Of a DNA stretch of 64,000 bases, positions 51,133-59,481 are shown piece after piece. The position numbers and the translations under genes are program-made. The notes beneath the pieces were generated by a model, which was not told the origin of the DNA, made no database searches, and worked only from the letters and a program-made list of their open reading frames with translations. Numbering within the stretch: the stretch's first letter is position 1; every line of letters starts with the position of its first letter. The DNA comes from CAIRTT01 sp046075665 (GTDB lineage Bacteria; Armatimonadota; Armatimonadia; Armatimonadales; Armatimonadaceae): the NCBI GenBank assembly GCA_046075665.1, contig JBJTQN010000371.1:5633-69632 (forward strand), in the 5' to 3' direction.

Positions 51133-52143
51133 ATGTCGACAACGCTCCTCTCCCACTCCGGCCCTATCCGCTGGGGTATCCTCGGCCCTGGTTCCATCGC
51201 CCATAAGCTCACAAAGAGCGTCCAGGCACAACCTGAAACACACGCTGTACAGGCGGTAGGTTCCCGAGACATCGCGAAGGCACAGTCATTCGCAAGTCAA
51301 TATGACATCCCAACCGCACACGGCTCCTATGAAGCACTCTGTGCCGACCCCAATGTGGATGTCATTTATGTTGCAACCCCGCATCCTCTGCACAAAGAGC
51401 ATTGTCTCCTCGCGATTGCACACGGAAAACACGTCCTGTGCGAGAAGCCATTCACCATCAATGCAAATGAGCTTCAGGAAGTCGTAGATGCTGCGCGTGC
51501 CAAGCGTGTATTTCTGATGGAAGCGATGTGGTCCCGTTTCTTCCCACTGATGCACAAGCTTCGTGAGCTGCTGGACACAAAGGCGATTGGCGATGTCCGG
51601 ATGGTGTATGCAGACTTTGGTTTCAGCGCGACATTCAACCCGGCGAGCCGATTGTTTGATCCCGCGCTCGGCGGTGGCGCCCTCCTTGATGTCGGCGTTT
51701 ACGCAGTCAGCTTTACATCCTTTGTGCTCGGCGAGCCTGTGCGTATCGAGAGCATGATGACGCCTGCGCCAACCGGTGTAGATGCGCAAGCTGCGTGTAT
51801 TCTCGGCTACGATGGCGGCGAGCTCGCATTGGTCTCGACGGCTGTGACGACGAATACACCGTGGGAGGCAACCATTCTTGGGACCAATGGAAAGATTCGC
51901 TTACATGCGAGTGCATGGCATCCAACGAAGATGACGGTGTCCATTAGTGGGCAACCGGATGACCTTCAGGAATTCGATGCACATGAGACTGGGTTTTACT
52001 ACGAGGTTGAGGAAGTTGGAAACTGCCTGTGGGCTGGAAAGCTTGAGAGCGACATTCTTTCTCTGGATGAGTCGCTGGGCATTATGCGGACGCTTGACCG
52101 CATTCGCGCACCGTGGGGATTGAAGTACCCAAGCGAAGCCTAG
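51133..52143 (+). CDS. Gfo/Idh/MocA family oxidoreductase
   Basis: 336 residues. The NAD(P)-binding domain has RWGILGPGSIAHKL and VIYVATPHPLHKEH. The signature CEKPFTIN has the catalytic-type Lys, and GGGALLDVGVYAV lies in the C-terminal alpha/beta domain. It resembles the dihydrodiol dehydrogenase-type members, but the family covers many sugar and polyol substrates. The last 135 nt of the gene and its terminator are part of a tandem duplication. The GC and motif content match the host. Confidence 0.9.
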   Translation: MSTTLLSHSGPIRWGILGPGSIAHKLTKSVQAQPETHAVQAVGSRDIAKAQSFASQYDIPTAHGSYEALCADPNVDVIYVATPHPLHKEHCLLAIAHGKHVLCEKPFTINANELQEVVDAARAKRVFLMEAMWSRFFPLMHKLRELLDTKAIGDVRMVYADFGFSATFNPASRLFDPALGGGALLDVGVYAVSFTSFVLGEPVRIESMMTPAPTGVDAQAACILGYDGGELALVSTAVTTNTPWEATILGTNGKIRLHASAWHPTKMTVSISGQPDDLQEFDAHETGFYYEVEEVGNCLWAGKLESDILSLDESLGIMRTLDRIRAPWGLKYPSEA

Positions 52144-52188
52144 TTTCTGATTTGGCAATGAGAAACCCCGCATGGTAATCGCCGCGCG
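52010..52188 (+). repeat. Direct repeat copy 1: 3' end of oxidoreductase gene
   Basis: 179 bp, including the last 44 codons, stop TAG and the first part of the terminator. It matches copy 2 (223 bp further) with 5 mismatches and no gaps, about 97% identity. Its terminator stem is damaged at the 3' arm (GCGAG instead of GCGGGG). Confidence 0.95.
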
Positions 52189-52232
52189 AGTTTTTTGCTT
52201 TTGTTACATGATGATCTTCAGCTACGCACTTT

Positions 52233-52366
52233 AGGAAGTTGGAAACTGCCTGCGGGCTGGAAAGCTTGAGAGCGACATTCTTTCTCTGGATGAGTCACTG
52301 GGCATTATGCGGACGCTTGACCGCATCCGCGCACCGTGGGGACTGAAGTACCCTAGCGAAGCCTAG
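52233..52366 (+). pseudogene. Truncated C-terminal fragment of oxidoreductase gene
   Basis: Codons for the last 44 residues with the stop TAG at 52364-52366 but no start. Four of the five differences from copy 1 are synonymous and one changes Trp to Arg. This suggests that the two copies diverged as working alleles before being joined here. It is a relic of unequal recombination, not a gene. Confidence 0.85.
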
Positions 52367-52411
52367 TTTCTGATTTGGCAATGAGAAACCCCGCATGGTA
52401 ATCGCCGCGCG
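52233..52411 (+). repeat. Direct repeat copy 2
   Basis: 179 bp, a second copy of the segment at 52010-52188. It is separated from copy 1 by 44 bp that contain no obvious mobile-element ends. Confidence 0.95.
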
Positions 52412-52420
52412 GGGGTTTTT
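52386..52420. terminator. Intact terminator of copy 2
   Basis: CCCCGC pairs with GCGGGG around a 14-nt loop, followed by TTTTT. It serves reads from copy 2 or read-through from the oxidoreductase gene, and lies 12 nt from the stop of the convergent membrane protein gene. Confidence 0.75.
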
Positions 52421-52431
52421 GTCGTTGCCGT

Positions 52432-53046
52432 CTATTCGGAATCAGTCGATGGCGGTGGTTCCGATTGAGAGAGCTCAACTTCGACTGACTCTGACTCCGT
52501 TGGTTCGACTTCGACGGAGGAATCATCCAGCACCGAAGGTTCATCTACAACGGATTCTGCATCAACGGGTGCTGAGGCATCACCATCTTCATCAACATCG
52601 ACGCTAACATTCCGTAGCTCTTCCATCCGTTGGCGGAGGATTGCCGCCAGACCATCCGGGTCATCCGTGCCAACCCACACTTTGCGACCACTCGCAAAGA
52701 CCACTTCAATCGCATCGTGGCCGCTAACATTAAACAACCATGCATCCCCGACCCAGCGGATTCCGTAGCCGGCGTACCATGGAACGGTTCGCTCTGTAAT
52801 CTGCGTGATCTCGCTAAGCGGAAATCGGAAGGCAAGTAAGCCAATACCATAGCGAACCGTAAGCGTGTTCTCAGTGACAATGGTTGTCAGCTGATAAAAC
52901 ACCACCTGTAACGCAGCGATCATTAGCAAAATGCTCTGAAACTCGCCACGCTCGCCCGGAGTAAACGCTGCGACAAGCGCAAACCACACCGCCATCGCTG
53001 TGAGGGCAAAAACAGTGAACCAGCCAAATTGACGATGAATGTACAT
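52432..53046 (-). CDS. Membrane protein with PH-like domain and acidic tail
   Basis: 204 residues. Two membrane helices (about residues 10-28 and 38-54) are followed by a domain with ENTLTVRYGIGLLAFRFPLS and WLFNVSGHDAIEVVFASGRKVWVG, which looks like the bacterial PH domain (YdbS/DUF304-like). The last 60 residues are acidic and low in complexity (VEVEPTESESVEVELS). Function unknown. It converges with the duplicated terminator region. No ribosome site is evident. Confidence 0.65.
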   Translation of the reverse strand: MYIHRQFGWFTVFALTAMAVWFALVAAFTPGERGEFQSILLMIAALQVVFYQLTTIVTENTLTVRYGIGLLAFRFPLSEITQITERTVPWYAGYGIRWVGDAWLFNVSGHDAIEVVFASGRKVWVGTDDPDGLAAILRQRMEELRNVSVDVDEDGDASAPVDAESVVDEPSVLDDSSVEVEPTESESVEVELSQSEPPPSTDSE

Positions 53047-53099
53047 GAGAGGTAACGGTTAACTTTCGGTATATAAGCCTACCCTACCCACACAAAGTG

Positions 53100-54233
53100 T
53101 CAACCGGCAACAATCTCAACATTTGCACGCGGAACAGTCACTATTTCGCCTGTAGAGTTCAATTTTGCCTCCAAAACGCGAACTTCAGCCCCGGAACCTA
53201 CTGTCACAAGGTGATGAGGCAGTGCCGTAACGGTCGCAAGAAGTCCAAAATAAGGCTCACGGATGATGCGGATATTCGTTCCTGGCTCCAATGAAAAGCT
53301 TGGCACGACTTCATCCGCTGATGTTCCACCTGCATTTTCGCTGTCATCTGCAACGATGACTTCCGGGCGAATAACTCCCGCACGGATTTGCGTGGCTCCG
53401 CAAATGCTCGCCGCTCTTCCGACTAGTGATTTCAGGAGGTTGAATGTCCGGCCGGCCATCGCAATCGTACCAAAGCCTTCAGTCAACACCAATGTAAGCG
53501 GTATGTCCTCATGTCCAGTGATTGCTACGCCGATATCGTAACCAAGATAATCAACGAGGTCTTTGTCAACAATTCCACCGACAACAATGCCAGTGACGCC
53601 GAGCTCGTGTGCTTTACGCAGCGCTTCGCCGCTCAGGTTGGAACCGCCAACAATGATTTTGCCGGCATGCTCCGCCGTAATCATGTCTGCGGTTATCGGT
53701 TGATCCGGACCGGATGTAATCATCATAATTTCGCCACGGCGTTCGCCGCCAATGCCGAAAATACCCTGAATTAGCGCGCCGTGGGCTTCGATGACAACAC
53801 CTTCGCCATCAAGGACTTCAACAATCTTCCCCGGGATATAGGCATCCACTTCGATCGGCGTTGGGGCCTCACGGACGCCGACATTTCCTGTGATGTTTGA
53901 GATCAGCTCAACGGTACCTGTCGTGTTGGACTTGCACTCAGACTTGAATAGACCCCACATCCCTTTGGTAACGGCAACAATATCGCCACGATTCACTTTG
54001 TCACCGACCTTGACGGTGAGGAGTGCGGGGACTTCGCTGGGTTCGATGCCAAGCTTGCTTGCAACCTTGATGGGCTGCATGATGCCCGGGAGCTCTGCAC
54101 GCGCTACTTTGTCTGCCGGGGACACCCATGTACCAGTAGTTGAGAGTACAGTTCCCTTAAGCGGCAAGCGTCGCGTTTTGATAATGGTAGTCCGTGCACT
54201 GACGGTAAGTCCGGGTGTGTATGCGCCACTCAT
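53100..54233 (-). CDS. Conserved hypothetical protein with barrel-sandwich and KOW-like domains
   Basis: 377 residues. Residues 50-110 look like a barrel-sandwich hybrid (VKVGDKVNRGDIVAVTKG). A middle alpha/beta domain with HAGKIIVGGSNLSGEALRKA and GYDIGVAITGHEDIP follows. The last 65 residues resemble a KOW or SH3 domain (GTNIRIIREPYFGLLATV to VPRANVEIV). The protein has no signal peptide. I recall similar proteins in Chloroflexi and Armatimonadota, but no known function. It starts directly after the methyltransferase stop. Confidence 0.7.
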   Translation of the reverse strand: MSGAYTPGLTVSARTTIIKTRRLPLKGTVLSTTGTWVSPADKVARAELPGIMQPIKVASKLGIEPSEVPALLTVKVGDKVNRGDIVAVTKGMWGLFKSECKSNTTGTVELISNITGNVGVREAPTPIEVDAYIPGKIVEVLDGEGVVIEAHGALIQGIFGIGGERRGEIMMITSGPDQPITADMITAEHAGKIIVGGSNLSGEALRKAHELGVTGIVVGGIVDKDLVDYLGYDIGVAITGHEDIPLTLVLTEGFGTIAMAGRTFNLLKSLVGRAASICGATQIRAGVIRPEVIVADDSENAGGTSADEVVPSFSLEPGTNIRIIREPYFGLLATVTALPHHLVTVGSGAEVRVLEAKLNSTGEIVTVPRANVEIVAG

Positions 54234-55121
54234 CTATTTTTTATGCCCCCATGCGAGGTGATAATACAGCAAGGATTCCGTGAATCCTTCTACCTTAAAG
54301 TGGGCTTTCATGTCAGCCCTAAGCTCATTTTGTGTCAGGCGGATAAAGTAGATGCCTCCGCCGTGGTGACCTTCCCGCTCACTAAACATCGATTGCGGGA
54401 AACCCCAGCGATACGCGGACATCGCAAATCGCCCGCCCGCCGCCTTGCTCTTACAAACACGTGCCATATGCTCTATCGCCCCGGCACGCGTCGCAGCCGT
54501 CGGGATGTGTTCATAGACACCAAAGCTACCAACGCGATCAAAGGTATCGGATGCCAGCGGGAGCATCGATAAATCGGCCTGCACGAAAATGACATTTTCT
54601 GACTGTTTCGGGCTCAGCTTGGTCTTCGCCACTCGCAGTGACTCGCGGGAAAAATCCACACAAACCATTGCTGAGCAGGCATCCACAAATGCAGGGGTCA
54701 TCCGCCCCGTTCCGCAACCGCCTTCCAGCATCACATGCGTCGCTTGGAGATCGAGGAAGGCCAGTGTCGTTGGAACCTCGATGCTGGTGAACAGCTTTAG
54801 GCCCATCATTTTGTCGTAGCTTCCGACCTGCGCATCCCGCGCCGCCATCTCGCTACGCTTCTCACGCAGCATTGGATCTTCAGGCGTCTCATCGGTACGC
54901 AGCGCATCCGGGAGCACATTCGGAATACCATCCACCACCTGGTATGTTCGACCGCAAGCCGTTTGCAGCGTTGCCTGGTCATCGATGCCATTCCAGCCGG
55001 TCAGCGGGTTTCCCGTCTCGGGACAGCGCAGCAGATTTGCCAAATCCTGTCGATTCAAATGCTCATTCTCTTTCCGGTTGGATGCAACTTTGCAGCGCTT
55101 TGGGATGGCGTATGTTAGCAC
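54234..55121 (-). CDS. Trm112-like domain plus SAM-dependent methyltransferase
   Basis: 295 residues from GTG 55121; TTG 55058 would give 274 residues beginning at NRQDLANLL. An N-terminal Trm112-like zinc-ribbon relic (LLRCPETGNPL, then a CGRTYQVVDGIPNVLP loop) precedes a class I methyltransferase with MLEGGCGTGRMTPAFVD as motif I and VCVDFSRESLRVAK. Such fused proteins often modify small lipids or surface molecules. It lies directly before the KOW protein gene, sharing adjacent stop and start, and so is cotranscribed with it. Confidence 0.78.
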   Translation of the reverse strand: MLTYAIPKRCKVASNRKENEHLNRQDLANLLRCPETGNPLTGWNGIDDQATLQTACGRTYQVVDGIPNVLPDALRTDETPEDPMLREKRSEMAARDAQVGSYDKMMGLKLFTSIEVPTTLAFLDLQATHVMLEGGCGTGRMTPAFVDACSAMVCVDFSRESLRVAKTKLSPKQSENVIFVQADLSMLPLASDTFDRVGSFGVYEHIPTAATRAGAIEHMARVCKSKAAGGRFAMSAYRWGFPQSMFSEREGHHGGGIYFIRLTQNELRADMKAHFKVEGFTESLLYYHLAWGHKK

Positions 55122-55151
55122 ACCGCCTATGACGCCTGCATTGAACAGACC

Positions 55152-57104
55152 CTATAGTGTGCCTCCTACAAGGCGGTCAAAGCGGGTTTCGTATTCAGCA
55201 AACAACGCCTCGATGGGCTTTAGGTAGTCTGTTTCACTTGTATCGAGAACCCCAAGTTCTTCTGCACATTTTGTGGCAACCACTCTAAGGGCTGCACGGC
55301 GCTCAAGGATCTTTGACAGCTTCTGATTCAGCGTCGCGCCTGTCGTTTGGCCGAGCTCCATGGTGATGTAGACATCCGATGTCTTCAAGTAACGCTCCGT
55401 CAGCGATAGTGCTTTCAGGTAGCAAGCGATTTTGACATCCTTGGATGTCTCCGGTGCAGCAGCGATTTTTGCATAAGCAAAGACAGCATGCGTTTCGGTC
55501 AGCTCCGGAATAGCCTTGACTCTTCCAGGCAGTCCTTCTTCGACATCGATCAGCTTCTCCCAGGTTGCCAATGCATCCGCCGTATCCCCCGCTGCCTCCT
55601 GAGCTTCCGCAAGCGCACGGAGTACCTGTTGGTTGTTGCGGTCGCGCGCGACGGCATTGGATAGTGCGGTGATGCTTCCTTTGAGGTCACCTTTTGTCTC
55701 GAGTGCCTTGCCAAGAACGTAGTAGCGCCGTGCGGTTGGCTCGAGGTTGACCGCAATGTCTGGATGTCCGGTAGATGCGGTTGTGGATGGATTTTGCGGC
55801 CAGCCAGTTGCTCCCGATGCCATCACAAGTCCAAGAACGGCCGCGATACCGAATCCGGGAGTGCCAAAACGGGAGCGCCCGGCGGTTGCGAGGGCACATC
55901 CGATGGCTACCCAGAGAATCAGCGCATTCCCGGGGATGGCGCTTTCTGAATCTAGGAAGCCACGCGCTGCGGCAACGATGATAACGACAGGGAGCGCCGA
56001 ACCATGGACATCCGATGGGGCATCGGTTCCCTTTCGTGGACGACGGACCTGACCCGCAAGCGTCACGGTAAGAATCAGGAGGATTCCCAGAAGTGCAGGG
56101 AAGCCGCATTCGGATGCAAGCTGTAGGTAGCTGTTATGGGCCTGGCCTGTCCACTCAACAGTAGCGTATTGACCGTATGTATTTGCAAAATTGCCGGGCC
56201 CATGCCCGGTGATTGGGCTTGCCTGAATCATCTGGATGGTCCCGTTCCAGGTCTCGCTCCGGAACGCACCGGAGTGATCCTGCGAGCTTCCACCTGTGGT
56301 TCTGGCCAGGATGGTCTTGCTTTGCGTTGCAGCACCGATAACAAAGAGCCCCAAACCGATGGCAATCCACTTGATGGGTACCCGGATGCCATCCCGAATG
56401 AAGGCAACAAGTAGGGTTAGGATTACGCCACCAACTCCGAGTGCGATTCCGCCGCGTGACCCTGTGGCGACGAGTGCAGCACCGAGCATCGCGAGCGAGA
56501 GCAATGAAGTCAGCCGGCGTGGTGTGGCGGTCGCTCCGAGGAGCTGCACGATGACAAAAGGCAATGCGGCACCGATATAGCCTGCAGCAAAGTTGGGTGA
56601 GAAGAAGGTTCCGACGCTTCGGTGCCCGGCATCTGGCGCGCTGATGGCTTCGAGGAGGATACTTCCGGCGGCAAGAGATGCTCCAAGCTGGATGACATCT
56701 ACGATGCGCTGGCGTTGTTCAGGGACCAGCCACAGGCCAGCGGCAACAAGGCAGGCAGCGATATGGGTAAAGATATCCAATGTCCCGGGAAGCATCGTCC
56801 ATAGGAAGACTTGGGATGTCAGTCCTTTTGAGTGGATGAGAAGGGATGCGACGGCGGAGCCACCGTAGAGGACGAGACCTAGCCAGGCTGCGCGCGATGG
56901 CCAGCTTCCTTTGAGAAGACTCGGAATACCCGTGAGCGCGGCAGCAAGCAGCATCAGAAAGCGGAGCGCATGCAGGGCTGCATCCGCACCAAACTGTTCA
57001 CCCGCCGGGCTGCCTCCAATCAGGGGGGAGAGCAGTATAGCCAGAAGGAACAGAACAGGTCCCAGCTTTTTGGTGAGGTTTGATTGTGACTCTGATGTTG
57101 ACAT
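55152..57104 (-). CDS. O-antigen ligase family protein with TPR-like C-terminus
   Basis: 650 residues. About ten membrane helices cover residues 14-430. The Wzy/WaaL-type motif region is visible: SQDHSGAFRSETWNGTIQM and GHGPGNFANTYG, the latter followed by HNSYLQLASECGFPA, with the conserved His and Glu. The rest (about 460-640) is helical with tetratricopeptide character (YVLGKALETKGDLKGSITAL). It probably ligates or polymerises surface polysaccharide at the outer face. It is cotranscribed with the two GT2 genes upstream. Confidence 0.88.
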   Translation of the reverse strand: MSTSESQSNLTKKLGPVLFLLAILLSPLIGGSPAGEQFGADAALHALRFLMLLAAALTGIPSLLKGSWPSRAAWLGLVLYGGSAVASLLIHSKGLTSQVFLWTMLPGTLDIFTHIAACLVAAGLWLVPEQRQRIVDVIQLGASLAAGSILLEAISAPDAGHRSVGTFFSPNFAAGYIGAALPFVIVQLLGATATPRRLTSLLSLAMLGAALVATGSRGGIALGVGGVILTLLVAFIRDGIRVPIKWIAIGLGLFVIGAATQSKTILARTTGGSSQDHSGAFRSETWNGTIQMIQASPITGHGPGNFANTYGQYATVEWTGQAHNSYLQLASECGFPALLGILLILTVTLAGQVRRPRKGTDAPSDVHGSALPVVIIVAAARGFLDSESAIPGNALILWVAIGCALATAGRSRFGTPGFGIAAVLGLVMASGATGWPQNPSTTASTGHPDIAVNLEPTARRYYVLGKALETKGDLKGSITALSNAVARDRNNQQVLRALAEAQEAAGDTADALATWEKLIDVEEGLPGRVKAIPELTETHAVFAYAKIAAAPETSKDVKIACYLKALSLTERYLKTSDVYITMELGQTTGATLNQKLSKILERRAALRVVATKCAEELGVLDTSETDYLKPIEALFAEYETRFDRLVGGTL

Positions 57105-57110
57105 AGTCCG

Positions 57111-58028
57111 TTAGTCCGATGATTTCGCTTTGCGCTTTGAAAAGGCCTGGCCGGTGATGATTCGCTTGAGAATCCGAACAGATGCCCGCAGGATGGCCCA
57201 AGGCAATACCATCGCCGTTGCCCACGCCGGCGTCCGGGATGCGAAGAATGCTTTGTGTTTTCGCCAGAAGCGCACCATTGCCCGGCTGTGCTCCACAATC
57301 ATCCTCTCGGCGACCTGATCGCTTGAACCACCGATTTTGTGGATTACATCGATGACGGGCGCATAGACAACCCGCCACCCTGCTTCGTGAACGCGGAGGC
57401 TCCAGTCCATGTCTTCGCAGTACATAAAAAACGTCTTGTCATCCAAAGGACCAACCTGTTCAAGACACGCGCGGCGCATTAGCATCGCGCAACCGCTCAG
57501 CCAGTCGACATCCAGTGGAGATGCATGGTCAAAATCACGCATCAGGTAATCTGCAGCCGGCTGGTTTTGCGGGAAGAGCTTGCCTAAGTAAACATTTCGG
57601 AACAATCCGGCTTGAGGGGTTGGCCACCGGCGACACGAAAATTGCAGCGTTTCATCCGGGTTTATGACTTTCGGACCGATAAGACCGGCATCCGGCGTCG
57701 CATCCGCCCACTCAAGTAATGTGTCCAAACCACCTTTGGGTAACATCGCATCCGAGTTCAGGAGAAAAACGTAATCACAATGGTTATCTGCTAAGGCTAC
57801 ATTGTTTCCGCCTGAGAACCCGAGGTTCGCGCCAGTTTCGCGCAGTTGAACATTTGGATATTCGGTACGAACCATTTCCGGGGAGCCATCCGAGCTGTTG
57901 TTGTCCACGACGACCACTTCGACGCGGGACATTTCTGCGGTGCTGCCGGCGATGCTTGCCAAACAGGCACGGAGGTCAGCTTTGGCATTCCAGCTGACGA
58001 TAATCACTCTGACCGTGCTTTGCATCAT
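57111..58028 (-). CDS. GT2 glycosyltransferase (rhamnosyltransferase-like)
   Basis: 305 residues. VIIVSWNAKADLRACLAS starts the GT-A fold, VVVDNNSSDGSPEMV and NLGFSGGNNVALA follow, then FLLNSDAM for the DxD-like metal site and FFMYCEDMDWSLRVHEAG for the catalytic acidic region. The ATG overlaps the stop of the next GT2 (ATGA). The stretch of two GT2 genes and an O-antigen ligase suggests a small polysaccharide locus. Confidence 0.88.
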   Translation of the reverse strand: MMQSTVRVIIVSWNAKADLRACLASIAGSTAEMSRVEVVVVDNNSSDGSPEMVRTEYPNVQLRETGANLGFSGGNNVALADNHCDYVFLLNSDAMLPKGGLDTLLEWADATPDAGLIGPKVINPDETLQFSCRRWPTPQAGLFRNVYLGKLFPQNQPAADYLMRDFDHASPLDVDWLSGCAMLMRRACLEQVGPLDDKTFFMYCEDMDWSLRVHEAGWRVVYAPVIDVIHKIGGSSDQVAERMIVEHSRAMVRFWRKHKAFFASRTPAWATAMVLPWAILRASVRILKRIITGQAFSKRKAKSSD

Positions 58029-58915
58029 TGCGAGGCTATTCTATCCGTCGGAAAGAGTGAGCTATGCGTTTGCCATACCGGTGTTCGTACCTGTCTTGTG
58101 CGGATGCACGCTTCCATCCAGAGCATTATCGAAAGCAATGGCCGCAGTGAATCCGTAGCGTAGTGTTTCTTCCAAAAGCATGCAAATGCACGCCGGCTCT
58201 CCCAAATCGCATCCTTGCGGATGGTACGTGTTGTACCGCCGTGGTCGTGGACAACAATCGCACTTGGGATATATCTAAAATCCCAGCCAGCCTGACGTGC
58301 CCGAAGTGCCCAGTCAACATCATTGAAATACAAGGGAAACGCTTCGTCCATCTCACCGATGGCATCCCATGCTGCGCGGGGAATCATCCAGCAGCTGGCC
58401 ATCGGCTGTACAGCATCCTGTTCACGTTCATAGTCAAACCAGCGCTGTTTCCAGCGATCCAGTTTGGGAGAAAACCTGGCAATCTGAGTCATCTCCAAAA
58501 AAGTAGCCAATGGATCCGGGATTCCTGTGATCGCAGTTTGTGTCCGACCATCCGGCCAGACCAGGCGCGGCGCGGCCAGAGACTGCGGGGTTGCGGAAAC
58601 AGCATTGAGGAGCATTGCCACCGCGGTTGGTTCAACACGGGCATCCGGGTTTAGGAAGAGCAGATATTTACCGTTCGCCGCGCGGGCAGCCTGATTGCAT
58701 CCTGCGGCGTAGCCAACATTTGCGGTATTTCGGATCTGGGAGATACCCGGGAAATCGCGTTGAACGGCATCAATGGCATCCGGTTTGCTGGCGTTGTCGA
58801 CAACAATGATTTCCGTGATCGATGCTGTTGAGCTGGCAAGCAGTGCCGTGATACAGCTTCGGAGGTCATCCGGCGTGTTCCAGTGAACGATGCAGACCGA
58901 GATTTCGGGAGTCAT
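58025..58915 (-). CDS. GT2 glycosyltransferase
   Basis: 296 residues, with AAGG 8 nt before the ATG. VCIVHWNTPDDLRSC, VVDNASKPDAI, NVGYAAGCNQAARAANG, FLNPDARVE and YFNDVDWALRARQAG mark the donor and acceptor regions. It resembles the WbbL-type rhamnosyltransferases and is likely a paralogue of the enzyme encoded just downstream. It heads the glycosyltransferase-ligase operon. Confidence 0.88.
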   Translation of the reverse strand: MTPEISVCIVHWNTPDDLRSCITALLASSTASITEIIVVDNASKPDAIDAVQRDFPGISQIRNTANVGYAAGCNQAARAANGKYLLFLNPDARVEPTAVAMLLNAVSATPQSLAAPRLVWPDGRTQTAITGIPDPLATFLEMTQIARFSPKLDRWKQRWFDYEREQDAVQPMASCWMIPRAAWDAIGEMDEAFPLYFNDVDWALRARQAGWDFRYIPSAIVVHDHGGTTRTIRKDAIWESRRAFACFWKKHYATDSLRPLLSIMLWMEACIRTRQVRTPVWQTHSSLFPTDRIASQ

Positions 58916-58954
58916 TATGCCAACCTTGGGGATGCCTTCCCGGTTAGCGTCCGC

Positions 58955-59476
58955 TCAGTCATCCAGCTCCACAATGCCCGCTTCCCGGAGGACACGTTCG
59001 GCCATAAAGACAGGGCATTTTGCGCGGACCGCGAGTGCGACGGCATCCGATGGCCGGGCATCAATATCAATCACGGTATCCGAATTGGATGGCTTCACAC
59101 GGATGCGTGCGAAGAAGGTGCCTTGCCATATGTCATCAATGACAACTTCCTGAATCTCAGCGCCGAGCCGGTCAATGGTGATTCGTAGGAGATCATGCGA
59201 GAGCGGCCGGTCACTCGCTTTTTCGGCGAGCCCCTGAAGAATAGACATCGCTTCGAAAGGTCCAATAAAGACGGTAACGGTTCTGCTTTTGTCATCCCGT
59301 ATCCGGATGGCGGATTCGCGAATCGGCCGCATCCAAGGTGGGACCTCATCGTTTTCATCTTCATCCGGTGCGGCTTCGAAGACACCCAAAACCTCCACCG
59401 GATGAAGGATGCCTCCTTCCGGGTCGTTGACCGGCTGTTCCGGTTCGTTGAAGTCTTCGGGTGTCTCGTCGTCCAT
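58955..59476 (-). CDS. Bifunctional nuclease family protein (DUF151)
   Basis: 173 residues. After an acidic 50-residue start, the BFN domain has the VFIGPFEAMSILQGLAEK segment, RPLSHDLLRITIDRLGAEIQEV, FFARIRV and DARPSDAVALAVRAKCPVFM. Family members have DNase or RNase activity in some plants and bacteria. The gene starts 5 nt after the rho stop (GGAA site inside rho) and so is in the rho operon. Confidence 0.88.
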   Translation of the reverse strand: MDDETPEDFNEPEQPVNDPEGGILHPVEVLGVFEAAPDEDENDEVPPWMRPIRESAIRIRDDKSRTVTVFIGPFEAMSILQGLAEKASDRPLSHDLLRITIDRLGAEIQEVVIDDIWQGTFFARIRVKPSNSDTVIDIDARPSDAVALAVRAKCPVFMAERVLREAGIVELDD

Positions 59477-59481
59477 CGGGT

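Noticed and set aside
52189..52232. Insertion sequence between the two repeat copies
   Set aside because: Only 44 bp, with no transposase, terminal inverted repeats or target duplication.
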